Source: Halomonas sp. HL-93
GTDB taxonomy: Bacteria; Pseudomonadota; Gammaproteobacteria; Pseudomonadales; Halomonadaceae
Length of the DNA: 64,000 nt
Direction of reading: 5' to 3'
Assembly (NCBI RefSeq): GCF_900086985.1
Contig: NZ_LT593974.1
Span: forward strand, 1,798,001 to 1,862,000
Part shown: positions 18,921-27,202 of the stretch, one piece after another
Numbering within the stretch: position 1 is the first letter of the stretch
How the letters are laid out: the number at the start of each line of letters is the position of its first letter
Program-made: the position numbers and the translations under genes
Notes under the pieces: generated by a model
Database searches by the model: none
What the model was told of the DNA's origin: nothing
What the model saw: only the letters and a program-made list of their open reading frames with translations

Positions 18921-19754
18921 ATGTCTATATCTGGTGACTTCTCTTCCGTGCAAGGGCGCGTGAGTTTGGTGGGCGCTGGGCCAGGGGACCCTGAGCTACT
19001 GACGCTCAAGGCATTTCATCGTTTACAGCATGCCGATGTGGTGTTGCATGATCGCTTGGTTAGCGATGAAATCTTAGCGTTACTGCCGTCGAAGACTCAG
19101 CGGTTTTATGTCGGTAAAGCGCGCTCGGCGCACAGCGTCCCACAGGAGGGGATCAATCAAGCACTGGTCGAGTGGGCTCAAGCAGGTAATCGCGTGGTGA
19201 GGCTAAAGGGAGGAGACCCATTCATTTTTGGCCGCGGTGGAGAAGAGCTGGAAACACTGATAGCTGCTGGGGTGCCCGTGGAAGTGATACCTGGGATTAC
19301 CGCCGCTTCGGGGTGTGCCGCTTATGCGGGGATACCACTTACCCATCGTGACCACGCCCAATCGGTACGTTTTGTGACCGGGCACCTCAAAAACGGTAAG
19401 TGTGACTTAGATTGGCAGACCCTAGCGCGCCCTGGGCAGACCCTGGTGTTTTACATGGGGTTAGGCAGTGTCGATGTGATTTGCCAAGCGCTTATCGCCC
19501 ACGGCATGGCGCCAGAGACGCCGTTGGCCTTGATTGAGCAGGGCACCACACAACAGCAACAGACCCATATTGGTAGTTTGCATGCTCTGCCTGATGCTTT
19601 TTTTGCTGGCAGAATAAAGCCTCCAACCTTGTTGATTGTGGGGCACGTTGTGTCATTGAACGCACAGCTCGCATGGTTTGATGTGGATCAGACCCACGCC
19701 AAGGGATTTAGTGAAGGTAAACATCCCACGCCGCCACCCCATTCTGAAACCTAA
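18921..19754 (+). CDS. cobA: Uroporphyrinogen-III C-methyltransferase (CobA/SUMT type)
   Basis: SUMT uses two S-adenosylmethionines to make precorrin-2, the branch point to siroheme and cobalamin. The 277-residue protein has the N-terminal VSLVGAGPGDPELLTLKA, DRLVSDEILAL, VRLKGGDPFIFGRGGEE (the strong family signature), VIPGITAASGCAAYAGIPLTHR and VFYMGL. It is a single-domain SUMT, not a CysG fusion. ATG 18921 is the most conservative start; TTG 18909 has a better spaced GGGGTG upstream and is possible. It stands alone, with no other corrin or nitrite reductase gene nearby. Confidence 0.94.
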   Translation: MSISGDFSSVQGRVSLVGAGPGDPELLTLKAFHRLQHADVVLHDRLVSDEILALLPSKTQRFYVGKARSAHSVPQEGINQALVEWAQAGNRVVRLKGGDPFIFGRGGEELETLIAAGVPVEVIPGITAASGCAAYAGIPLTHRDHAQSVRFVTGHLKNGKCDLDWQTLARPGQTLVFYMGLGSVDVICQALIAHGMAPETPLALIEQGTTQQQQTHIGSLHALPDAFFAGRIKPPTLLIVGHVVSLNAQLAWFDVDQTHAKGFSEGKHPTPPPHSET

Positions 19755-19906
19755 CGTTAACCAATCAACGTTTATGTCGTCATACGAAACTGGCTAGATA
19801 CACTAAGCTGTGTATGCTGGTAGACAGTAGGCTGAAACTTAATCGCTGTCTGCGCAGCTAGTAGCAATACGCGTTACGTGCAGCGACTATCTAAGGGAGA
19901 GGCGAC

Positions 19907-21037
19907 ATGTCAGACGAGCAGCATTCCGATCACAAGCCAACCAATAGTAAACCGGATATGAAAACTCTCTTCCGCGATAATCGCGTGAAGGGGATTGCGG
20001 GCATCGCCGCGATAGCGGTGATCTGGGCGATCATGGCGCAGTCAAATGTAGGCACCAGCAACGACCGCGTGGCGGCACTTGAAGACCAAGTGACCAGCGT
20101 TGAAGAAGAAAATGACTCGCTTAAACAGCAGCTTAGTGAAGTTGATGATGCTGAAGCCGATCTCACGGCATTGCAAGATGAAATGAGTACATTAGAGGAG
20201 CAGCAGGCAGAGGAGCAAGAAGCGCTGGAAAGTACGCAGCAACAGGTCAGTGATACCCGTTCGGAGCTTGAGTCGCTGGAAGAAGAGCGTGACTCGCGGC
20301 AGGGTGAAGTTGACGAGTTGAACCAGCAGGTGAGTGACGCTGAAAGCGAGATGGAAACGCTGCGTGAAGAGCGCGAAGAAGTCCAGCAGGCCAGTGATGA
20401 GGCCGACAAAGCGCGCCAAGAGGCTGAAGAAGCACGTCAGAGTGCTGAAGACGCACGACAAGAGGCTGAAGATGCGCGGCAAGAAGCGGCAAGTGAGCGT
20501 CAGAAGGCGGTTGATGAGCGTGATGCTGCCAACGAAACGCTGGATGAACTTAATAGCGAAATAGAACAAGCCAACGAACGCTTGTCTACCCTCGAAGACG
20601 AGATTGCAAGTGCAGAGTCTGAGCGCGAAGAAGCGCGTGAAGAGCGTGATAACGCCACCAGCGAGCGCGATACGCTTCAAGAAGAAGTCGATTCACTGAC
20701 TGAGCTACGCGAAGAAGAAGAAAGCTCTTTGAGCGATGTGCGCACTGAATTGGAAGATATAATGGTGGCACTGGATATGGGCCGCGAAGAGCTGGCCAGC
20801 GTAGAAGACGATGTGGCTAATCGTGAAGAGCAACTGCAGCGCTTGGAAGAGCAATTGAATGATTGGCGCGATGAGCTTTCAACATTGGATTCTCGCATAG
20901 CGGATGCCGCCAATGATGCGGGTGAAGATGCCCAGCAAAATGGTGAGTCGCAAAACAATGAAGAGAGCAGCGAAGAGGAATCGTCTGGAGATGAAGGGGA
21001 TAATGAAGAGGACGGCGAGGAAGAGGAAGCTAGCTAA
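19907..21037 (+). CDS. Acidic membrane-anchored coiled-coil protein, unknown function
   Basis: I do not recognise a named family. The 376-residue protein has a short hydrophilic N-terminus with basic residues (MKTLFRDNRVKG), one transmembrane helix (about 31-45, IAGIAAIAVIWAIMA), then roughly 280 residues of nearly uninterrupted coiled coil (about 57-335) rich in Glu, Gln, Asp, Arg and Ala. Around residues 170-200 there is an imperfect heptad-like repeat of the type EARQSAEDARQEAEDARQEA. The tail (about 340-376) is almost wholly Glu, Asp, Ser, Gly and Asn. The orientation suggests a single-pass inner-membrane protein, probably with a periplasmic rod. GGGAGAGG precedes ATG 19907, and a terminator follows. 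It sits alone between cobA and mrp. Confidence 0.85.
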   Translation: MSDEQHSDHKPTNSKPDMKTLFRDNRVKGIAGIAAIAVIWAIMAQSNVGTSNDRVAALEDQVTSVEEENDSLKQQLSEVDDAEADLTALQDEMSTLEEQQAEEQEALESTQQQVSDTRSELESLEEERDSRQGEVDELNQQVSDAESEMETLREEREEVQQASDEADKARQEAEEARQSAEDARQEAEDARQEAASERQKAVDERDAANETLDELNSEIEQANERLSTLEDEIASAESEREEAREERDNATSERDTLQEEVDSLTELREEEESSLSDVRTELEDIMVALDMGREELASVEDDVANREEQLQRLEEQLNDWRDELSTLDSRIADAANDAGEDAQQNGESQNNEESSEEESSGDEGDNEEDGEEEEAS

Positions 21038-21069
21038 GCTTCTCTTTATAAAGTAACCCTTCAGTCGAG

Positions 21070-21101
21070 CGGGTGCTGACATGGTCAGTACCCGTTTTTT
21101 T
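21070..21101 (+). terminator. Intrinsic terminator after the coiled-coil gene
   Basis: CGGGTGCTGAC-ATG-GTCAGTACCCG (11-bp stem with one G-T pair) is followed by seven T residues. Confidence 0.92.
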
Positions 21102-21181
21102 GGGCGTTGGTTTATGAATGCTCCCGCGAGGAGTATGATTTGCACACTTATTGATACAACGCCAAACGAGGAGTCTGTCTA

Positions 21182-21982
21182 ATGGAAGGCGTCAAACATA
21201 TAATAGCCGTAGCCTCAGGTAAGGGCGGTGTTGGTAAGTCCACGGTTACCGTTAACCTGGCACTGGCGTTAGCCGCCCAAGGCTATCGTGTGGGCGTATT
21301 GGATGCGGATATCTATGGTCCAAGCCAGGCGCAAATGTTGGGGGTCGCCGAAGGGGTGCGCCCTCAAGCGGCGGGTAACGATAAGTTTTTACCGCTCCAA
21401 GCGCATGGTCTTCAAGCCATGTCGATGGCATTTATGGTCAATACCCGTGAAGCCATGGTATGGCGTGGACCGATGGTGGTTGGGGCGTTCCAGCAAATGC
21501 TCAATCAAACTCAGTGGGATAACCTGGATTTCCTGCTTATCGACATGCCGCCCGGCACCGGCGATATTCAATTGACGCTGGCCCAGAAGGTAGCGGTATC
21601 AGGCGCGGTGATTGTGACAACCCCTCAGGACATCGCCTTGTTGGATGCGCGTAAAGGCATTGAGATGTTCCGTAAAGTGAACGTGCCGGTTCTAGGCGTG
21701 GTTGAAAACATGAGCCTTTACCACTGCGAAAACTGCGGCCATGAGGCACCCATATTCGGCTCTGGCGGCGGTGACCGTATTGCCGAAGAGTACCAAACTG
21801 AAGTGTTAGGCCGTTTGCCATTAACCTTGTCGATCCGTGAGCTTACTGATTCCGGGCGGCCTAGCGTGGTGTCGGAACCTGATAGTGCCGTCAGTCAAAC
21901 ATTTGCTGCGATTGCCACCAAGGTGGCGCAAAGCGTGGATGGCCAAAATAAAGAAAGCCCTACTATTTCCTTCAGCGAGTGA
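21182..21982 (+). CDS. mrp: Mrp/ApbC (NBP35-like) P-loop ATPase, iron-sulfur cluster carrier, short form
   Basis: ApbC/Mrp proteins are homodimeric P-loop ATPases that carry and deliver Fe-S clusters. The deviant Walker A motif ASGKGGVGKSTVTVNLA is at residues 11-27, GVLDADIYGPSQ and LLIDMPPGTGD follow, and the cluster-ligating CxxC is in YHCENCGHEAP. At 266 residues the protein lacks the roughly 90-residue N-terminal MIP18/DUF59-like domain found in E. coli Mrp. ATG 21182 directly follows ACGAGGAGTCTGTCTA. dcd starts 11 bases downstream; mrp-dcd adjacency is likely operonic. Confidence 0.94.
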   Translation: MEGVKHIIAVASGKGGVGKSTVTVNLALALAAQGYRVGVLDADIYGPSQAQMLGVAEGVRPQAAGNDKFLPLQAHGLQAMSMAFMVNTREAMVWRGPMVVGAFQQMLNQTQWDNLDFLLIDMPPGTGDIQLTLAQKVAVSGAVIVTTPQDIALLDARKGIEMFRKVNVPVLGVVENMSLYHCENCGHEAPIFGSGGGDRIAEEYQTEVLGRLPLTLSIRELTDSGRPSVVSEPDSAVSQTFAAIATKVAQSVDGQNKESPTISFSE

Positions 21983-21993
21983 ATACGTAACCA

Positions 21994-22560
21994 ATGAGCA
22001 TCAAGTCTGATAAATGGATCCGGCGCATGGCGAAAAGTGATGCCATGATCGAGCCGTTCGAGGCCGGCCAAGTTCGTTATAATAATGATCAGCGCGTCAT
22101 CTCCTATGGCACCTCAAGTTACGGCTATGATGTACGTTGTTCGGATGAATTTAAGGTATTTACCAATATTCACTCGGCGATCGTTGATCCTAAAGCCTTT
22201 GATGATAAGAGCTTTGTCGATGTGAAGGGTGATGTCTGTATTATTCCGCCTAACTCATTTGCGCTGGCGCGCACAGTGGAGTACTTCCGTATTCCCCGTA
22301 ATGTGCTAACCATCTGCTTGGGTAAATCAACCTATGCGCGCTGCGGCATTATCGTCAACGTAACGCCGCTAGAGCCTGAGTGGGAGGGGCATGTGACGCT
22401 GGAGTTTTCGAACACCACCAATTTGCCGGCTAAAATCTATGCCCACGAAGGTGTTGCACAGATGTTGTTTCTGGAGTCCGATGAAGTGTGCGAAACCTCT
22501 TATAAAGATCGGGGAGGTAAATACATGGGCCAGCGGGGTGTGACGTTGCCGCGTACTTGA
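21994..22560 (+). CDS. dcd: dCTP deaminase Dcd
   Basis: Dcd deaminates dCTP to dUTP and so feeds dTTP synthesis. The 188-residue trimeric dUTPase-fold protein has [35 protein letters not shown] (the catalytic segment with the conserved Arg and Glu) and the C-terminal [18 protein letters not shown] lid. Length is typical of the E. coli-type monofunctional enzyme. It forms a unit with mrp and ends at a bidirectional terminator. Confidence 0.97.
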   Translation: MSIKSDKWIRRMAKSDAMIEPFEAGQVRYNNDQRVISYGTSSYGYDVRCSDEFKVFTNIHSAIVDPKAFDDKSFVDVKGDVCIIPPNSFALARTVEYFRIPRNVLTICLGKSTYARCGIIVNVTPLEPEWEGHVTLEFSNTTNLPAKIYAHEGVAQMLFLESDEVCETSYKDRGGKYMGQRGVTLPRT

Positions 22561-22580
22561 TTACCTTGAGTTGTCATATT

Positions 22581-22616
22581 AAAAAAACCGAGCGGTGTTG
22601 GCCGCTCGGTTTTTTT
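22581..22616. terminator. Bidirectional terminator between dcd and purN
   Basis: Seven A residues, then CCGAGCGG-TGTTGG-CCGCTCGG, then seven T residues. It can end both dcd (plus) and purMN (minus) transcripts. Confidence 0.93.
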
Positions 22617-22650
22617 GATATCGCCAAAAGTGTCGCGAGACCTGCCGTGG

Positions 22651-23385
22651 TCAGATAGATTCGTCGAGTTCTTCAGCAGCATCGGCGTGGGAAAGCCGCA
22701 TGCCGTGGGGCGGTAACAGATGGCCGTCCATGGTAACGCCTTCTCCGCTATATTGAAGACGACCTTGTAAAAACCATTGCACGGCGATGGGATAAATAAG
22801 ATGTTCCCGGTCGTGGACCTTCTGTTTTAGCGTTTCAACGCTGTCATCAGCAGCAACGTTAAGTTCGGCTTGCAAAACGACCGGCCCGCCATCCAGCTCT
22901 TCGGTAACAAAGTGAACGCTGCAGCCGTGCTGAGTAACCTGATCTGCAAGGGCGCGGGCATGGGTATTAAGGCCTTGGTAAGCTGGTAGTAGCGACGGGT
23001 GTATATTTAGCATACGACCCAGATAGCGCTGAACGAAACGTGGTGTCAAAATCCGCATAAAGCCAGCCAGCACAATGAGGTCAGGCTCATGTCGCTCAAT
23101 GACTTTGATCAGCGCTCCGTCATAGGCGTCACGGCTATCGTATTCACGGTGCGGCAGGGCAACGGCATCGATTCCCGCTTCGTGGGCACGCTTAAGGCCA
23201 TAGGCGTCGGGCTCGTTAGAGATAACGGCGACGATCTCGCCGCCTAGCCGGTCATGGGACTGAGCCTCAATCAACGCTTGAAGATTGCTGCCACTGCCGG
23301 AAATTAATACAACCACCCGGGGCGTCGTCGCAGGCTCGGGTGTCATGTCCGTTAGGGTGTCGCTGTTGTAGTCGGTGCTGCTCAT
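22651..23385 (-). CDS. purN: Phosphoribosylglycinamide formyltransferase PurN
   Basis: PurN transfers the formyl group of 10-formyltetrahydrofolate to GAR in purine synthesis. The core starts [18 protein letters not shown] (about residue 24). Catalytic Asn-His lie in [14 protein letters not shown], with the Asp in [13 protein letters not shown]. At 244 residues it is about 30 residues longer than E. coli PurN, with roughly 20 extra N-terminal and a short C-terminal extension. An internal ATG 23346 is an alternative start. The ATG at 23385 overlaps the purM stop by 4 bases, indicating translational coupling. Confidence 0.96.
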   Translation of the reverse strand: MSSTDYNSDTLTDMTPEPATTPRVVVLISGSGSNLQALIEAQSHDRLGGEIVAVISNEPDAYGLKRAHEAGIDAVALPHREYDSRDAYDGALIKVIERHEPDLIVLAGFMRILTPRFVQRYLGRMLNIHPSLLPAYQGLNTHARALADQVTQHGCSVHFVTEELDGGPVVLQAELNVAADDSVETLKQKVHDREHLIYPIAVQWFLQGRLQYSGEGVTMDGHLLPPHGMRLSHADAAEELDESI

Positions 23386-24455
23386 GCCGGTAAATTCTCC
23401 AACACCACGGCGTCCTGCTGGCGCGCTTCAATTGTTCCCAGACGGTAGACGGTTTCACCTTGAGCTTCTAAGTGCGCAATGGCTTGGCTGGCGTCGGCTT
23501 CAGGAACGACGACCACCATGCCAATACCGCAGTTAAGCACCCGGTGCATCTCTGTGTCGGTCACATTGCCTTGGGTTTGCAGCCAGTCAAAAACAGCTGG
23601 CCGCTTCCACGCCTGAGTGTCGATGCGCGCAGCAAGCGTGTCGGGGAGCACTCGGGGGATATTCTCAAGCAGGCCACCGCCAGTGATGTGTGATAGGGCG
23701 TGAACCGATAGGTTGCTATCACGCAGCAGGGAAAGCAGTGCCTTGACGTAAATTCGTGTTGGGGCCATCAGCGCATCGCCAAGGGGGGTGCCGTCGACCT
23801 GGGTGTCTAAAGGGGTATTGCTGCGTTCGATGATTTTACGAATCAGCGAGTAGCCGTTAGAGTGCGGTCCAGAGGAGGCCAGGCCGAGCAAAACGTCTCC
23901 TTCAGCCACGCGACTGCCGTCGAGAATCTCACTCTTCTCAACCACGCCAACGCAGAACCCGGCCAGGTCGTAGTCGTCGCCTTCGTACATGCCCGGCATT
24001 TCGGCGGTTTCACCGCCAACGAGGGCGCAGCCAGCTTGTTCGCAGCCAGCGCCAATGCCGGTAACGACATCGGCGGCTATATCGACATTTAATTTACCCG
24101 TGGCATAGTAGTCGAGGAATATTAGCGGCTCGGCACCGGCAACAATAAGGTCATTGACACACATGGCCACCAGGTCAATGCCAATGGTGTCGTGCTTACC
24201 TAATGTCATGGCGAGACGCAGTTTGGTGCCGACGCCGTCGGTCCCGGAGACCAATACCGGCTGCCGGTATCCCTGGGGTAGCTCGCATAGGGCGCCAAAA
24301 CCACCAAGCCCACCCATCACTTCCGGGCGTGTCGTGCGTTTGGCAACGTGCTTGATGCGATCGACCAGCGCATTGCCGGCATCAATATCAACGCCTGCGT
24401 CTTTGTAGCTGAGCGATGGAGCCGATGAGGCGTGGGAAGAAGAGGTCTCGGTCAT
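23382..24455 (-). CDS. purM: Phosphoribosylformylglycinamidine cyclo-ligase PurM (AIR synthetase)
   Basis: PurM closes the imidazole ring of AIR using ATP. The start ATG 24455 ([21 protein letters not shown]) has AGGACC upstream and is preferred over a further in-frame extension. Motifs include [64 protein letters not shown] and the [16 protein letters not shown] segment. The protein has 357 residues. It forms the canonical purM-purN pair. The 190 bases upstream, divergent from perM, presumably hold the promoter; no PurR-like box was recognised by eye. Confidence 0.97.
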   Translation of the reverse strand: MTETSSSHASSAPSLSYKDAGVDIDAGNALVDRIKHVAKRTTRPEVMGGLGGFGALCELPQGYRQPVLVSGTDGVGTKLRLAMTLGKHDTIGIDLVAMCVNDLIVAGAEPLIFLDYYATGKLNVDIAADVVTGIGAGCEQAGCALVGGETAEMPGMYEGDDYDLAGFCVGVVEKSEILDGSRVAEGDVLLGLASSGPHSNGYSLIRKIIERSNTPLDTQVDGTPLGDALMAPTRIYVKALLSLLRDSNLSVHALSHITGGGLLENIPRVLPDTLAARIDTQAWKRPAVFDWLQTQGNVTDTEMHRVLNCGIGMVVVVPEADASQAIAHLEAQGETVYRLGTIEARQQDAVVLENLPA

Positions 24456-24647
24456 GACAGGTCCTATGGAGCAAAGTGCGGTGCAATAGTAACTGGCGTA
24501 CGCCGCCAGAGCTGGCAATAGCTAGGCGGATTGTAACACCCGGTGGCGTGGCCCGCATCGCTCGCGCTTGACGTGAACAAAAGCAGGCGGTTTTTATTTA
24601 TATACGGCATAGTAGGCTGTCGCCAAAGTGGTCGTTAAGGGAGAAAT

Positions 24648-25754
24648 ATGCGCAATTCATGGTGGGGCATCCTGCTGTTAGTCATTGTTGTGGGGCTGGT
24701 ATATTTACTGGACTCGGTACTAATGCCGTTTGTCGCCGGTGTCATCCTGGCGTATTTGGCGGACCCGCTGGCTAACCAATTCCAGCGCTGGGGTATGAAC
24801 CGCGCGGTAGCGGTTAGTAGCGTTTTTTGTGTGCTGTTGGCTGTGCTCGTGGTCAGCCTGTTGATTTTAATTCCGCTCGTCATCCAGCAGATAAAGCAGT
24901 TAGGCGAAGCCGTGCCGGGTATTTTTGCCTGGGGGGAAAACTCCCTGGCGCCGAAGGTATTTGAATGGACCGGTTACGATCTGCGTGCTGAACTGGTTAA
25001 CGTGCGTGAGACATTGGTGGAAAATTGGCGCGATGCCGGCGGCTATTTGGCCCAAGCGCTCGGCCAAATAGGCCGCTCGGGGATGGCATTCGTCTCCTGG
25101 GTGACCTATGTCGCTTTGATCCCCGTTGTGACGTTTTATTTACTATTGGACTGGGACCGTCTTATTAACAATATTGCCAACTTGATTCCGCGTCAGTGGG
25201 CAGACGATGTAGGCCGCCTGGTGCGCCGCTGTGATGAAGTGTTAGCGTCTTTTTTACGTGGGCAACTGCTGGTTATGCTTTGCTTAGGCATTATTTATGC
25301 GGGCGGGTTAACCCTGTTGGGGCTTGATTTTGGGCTATTAATCGGCGTGGTATCCGGGTTAGTGAGCATTGTGCCGTTTCTTGGCTTTATTTTAGGGTTA
25401 TGCATTGCGTTGATTGTCGCGCTTTTCCAGTTTGGCACCTTGTGGGCAGTGTTGGGCGTCATTGCCGTATTTGCGATTGGCCAGGTGGCGGAAAGCGTGG
25501 TCCTACAACCTAAGCTGCTAGGTGACAAAATTGGCCTTCATCCGGTGGCGGTCATCTTCGCGGTGCTGGCGGGCGGTAATTTATTCGGCCTGACAGGGGT
25601 GCTGCTTGCTTTGCCTGCGGCTGCGATCATTATGGTGCTGTTACGGGAAGCGAAAGACCGCTATAAGAGCAGCGACCTTTATAATGCTGATGACGAATAC
25701 GATCAAAAGCCCGATAAGTTGCCCGCAATCGGTGATAAAAGGGAGCCCTCATGA
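24648..25754 (+). CDS. perM: AI-2E/PerM family transporter
   Basis: This is an inner-membrane protein of 368 residues with about eight hydrophobic helices, in the AI-2E/PerM family. Conserved segments are VLMPFVAGVILAYLADPLA, VTFYLLLDWDRLI and GVVSGLVSIVPFLGFILG, with LQPKLLGDKIGLHPV ahead of the last helices. The transported substrate is unknown: family members have been proposed to export AI-2 or act in ion exchange. It overlaps hda by 4 bases; perM-hda coupling is common in Pseudomonas relatives. GGGAG precedes the ATG at 24648. Confidence 0.9.
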   Translation: MRNSWWGILLLVIVVGLVYLLDSVLMPFVAGVILAYLADPLANQFQRWGMNRAVAVSSVFCVLLAVLVVSLLILIPLVIQQIKQLGEAVPGIFAWGENSLAPKVFEWTGYDLRAELVNVRETLVENWRDAGGYLAQALGQIGRSGMAFVSWVTYVALIPVVTFYLLLDWDRLINNIANLIPRQWADDVGRLVRRCDEVLASFLRGQLLVMLCLGIIYAGGLTLLGLDFGLLIGVVSGLVSIVPFLGFILGLCIALIVALFQFGTLWAVLGVIAVFAIGQVAESVVLQPKLLGDKIGLHPVAVIFAVLAGGNLFGLTGVLLALPAAAIIMVLLREAKDRYKSSDLYNADDEYDQKPDKLPAIGDKREPS

Positions 25755-26455
25755 GCCAAGTGCCGGCGCAACTTCCCCTTGGGGTTGGCTTGCGCGACGA
25801 CGCTACGTTTCATAACTATTACCCTGGGAAAGCCAATGCTGCCTTGTTGAATCGTCTGCAGCAGCAAGGTACGACGGCCGGTGAGGACTTCATTTATCTA
25901 TGGGGCCCGCCGGGCTCAGGGCGTAGCCATTTATTGCAGGCCGCTTGCCATGCCGCCTCGGATCAGGGCAAGCGGGCACTGTACTTGCCGCTGGCCGAGC
26001 TGGGCCATTTCCCGCCCTTGATGTTGGAAGATATTGAACGACTAGACATGGTGTGTATTGACGATTTGGAACAGGTGTTAGGCCGAAAGCGCTGGGAAGA
26101 AGCACTTTTTCATGCCTTCAACCGCTTGCGCGATGCGGGTAAGCATCTGGTTATTGCTGCTAATGCGCCGCCCCGTCAGTTAGGCGTAGCGCTTCCTGAT
26201 TTGGCTTCTCGCTTGAGCTGGGGAACAATCTTTCATTTGCACCCGCTGAATGATGAGGAGCGATTGGCGGCGCTAACGTTACGTGCCAGCGTCAGGGGCA
26301 TGCTATTACCGGATGATGTGGGGCGCTATATACTTCACCGCGGGCCCCGCGAGCTCGGTGCACTCTGTCGGGCACTGGAAACCCTGGATCAAGCGTCGCT
26401 TTCGGCGCAGCGTAAATTAACCATTCCGTTTGTGAAATCCGCACTTAATTGGTAA
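25751..26455 (+). CDS. hda: DnaA regulatory inactivator Hda
   Basis: Hda, with the DNA-loaded sliding clamp, promotes hydrolysis of DnaA-ATP and prevents over-initiation. The 234-residue AAA+ protein has a clamp-binding motif near the N-terminus (QLPLGV). It has a Walker A-like WGPPGSGRSHLLQAA, where Arg replaces Lys as in other Hda proteins, and a Walker B VCIDDLEQVLG. The sensor 2 helix region is GPRELGALCRAL. There is no C-terminal DnaA DNA-binding domain. Its ATG overlaps the perM stop. Confidence 0.94.
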   Translation: MSQVPAQLPLGVGLRDDATFHNYYPGKANAALLNRLQQQGTTAGEDFIYLWGPPGSGRSHLLQAACHAASDQGKRALYLPLAELGHFPPLMLEDIERLDMVCIDDLEQVLGRKRWEEALFHAFNRLRDAGKHLVIAANAPPRQLGVALPDLASRLSWGTIFHLHPLNDEERLAALTLRASVRGMLLPDDVGRYILHRGPRELGALCRALETLDQASLSAQRKLTIPFVKSALNW

Positions 26456-26457
26456 CA

Positions 26458-26497
26458 AAAAAAACCACCAGCGATTGGCTGGCGGTTTTTGGATGTC
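26458..26497. terminator. Terminator between hda and the phasin gene
   Basis: An A-rich run, then ACCACCAGC-GATTG-GCTGGCGGT (one mismatch) and TTTTT. The symmetrical A and T runs suggest that it works from both sides of this convergent gene pair. Confidence 0.85.
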
Positions 26498-26531
26498 ACT
26501 ATCGCAGCTTAGCTGCGTTTAGCGATCACTG

Positions 26532-26906
26532 TTAGGCTGTTTTAGCCATCTTGCTGGCAGCGGTTTGTGCCTGCTTGATGTTTTCTTCGGTGAGCTTTTG
26601 GCTTTTCTGCACGAAATCCTGTTGCAAGGAAACCACATTGTCAGCGTCGCTCTTCAGGCGTTCAGCCACTTCTTTCGCGACTTTTTGCTGGCCTTCCATA
26701 TAGCTGCGTAGGCCTTCAGCGTCTTTAACGCTCATCAACTGACGCGCTTGGGCGATGTTGGTGTCCATGTAGGCTTTCTGAGCATCTAACTGGGTGTTGA
26801 ACAGTTTTTCTGTCATGTCGACACTCAACGCGGCATAAGCGCGTACCGGTGCCATGAAGAAATTATCAAACTGTTGTGTCCATTCGTTAGTATTGAAAGT
26901 GCTCAT
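26532..26906 (-). CDS. Phasin family polyhydroxyalkanoate granule protein
   Basis: This is a small (124-residue) amphipathic, mostly helical protein with the phasin pattern: FNTNEWTQQFDNFFMAPVRAYAALSVD at the N-terminus, then long helices rich in Ala, Gln, Lys and Glu. There is no signal peptide or membrane segment. Phasins coat polyhydroxyalkanoate granules; halomonads are well-known producers. The polymer synthase genes are not in this window, so the PHA link rests on family resemblance. GGAG lies 8 bases upstream of ATG 26906. The leader contains notable inverted repeats (see 27001-27057). Confidence 0.9.
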   Translation of the reverse strand: MSTFNTNEWTQQFDNFFMAPVRAYAALSVDMTEKLFNTQLDAQKAYMDTNIAQARQLMSVKDAEGLRSYMEGQQKVAKEVAERLKSDADNVVSLQQDFVQKSQKLTEENIKQAQTAASKMAKTA

Positions 26907-27000
26907 AATTAAATCTCCTGATTAGCGGTGCTAACGCGTCTAGATAAAATGGGTAGCAACGCTAGACGAAATTTCGTCCGGTGGTGCTTTCCCTGATGTT

Positions 27001-27057
27001 CTGCGTTGCAGCATAGCAGGCGTTTTTGTGCAGTGCAACATTGGTGTTCAATGTTGC
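27001..27057. promoter_or_regulatory. TGC/GCA-rich inverted repeats upstream of the phasin gene (candidate PhaR-type operator)
   Basis: Three overlapping dyads lie about 95-150 bases before the phasin start: CTGCGTTGCAG at 27001-27011, the near-palindrome TTGTGCAGTGCAA at 27026-27038, and the perfect GCAACATTG-GTGTT-CAATGTTGC at 27035-27057. PhaR repressors of phasin genes are known to bind TGC/GCA-rich sites, so this is a reasonable candidate operator. The assignment to PhaR is inference. A perfect 14-base palindrome, GACGAAATTTCGTC, lies nearer the gene at 26965-26978. The rest of the 296-base phasin-fumC gap holds the fumC leader (AAGGAG before ATG 27203). Confidence 0.5.
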
Positions 27058-27202
27058 TTCAGACAGGTCACTTGAGTTTTACCCTGCGAACACTAGCCTA
27101 ATAAGGCGAGACGCTGAATTGAGCTAACTATGTGCGCCAGTTAATGACCATGTGTAGCGGGCGACTCAGTATTTACCAGCCGATATCTATAAGGAGATCA
27201 CC

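Noticed and set aside
18728..19009. A 93-codon minus-strand frame over the AT-rich cobA leader
   Set aside because: It is antisense to the conserved start of cobA, of odd composition and lacks a ribosome site.
20192..20680. Long hydrophobic minus-strand frame opposite the coiled-coil gene
   Set aside because: It is the complement of the Glu/Gln-rich repeat codons, which reads as Phe/Leu-rich; a mirror of composition rather than a membrane protein.
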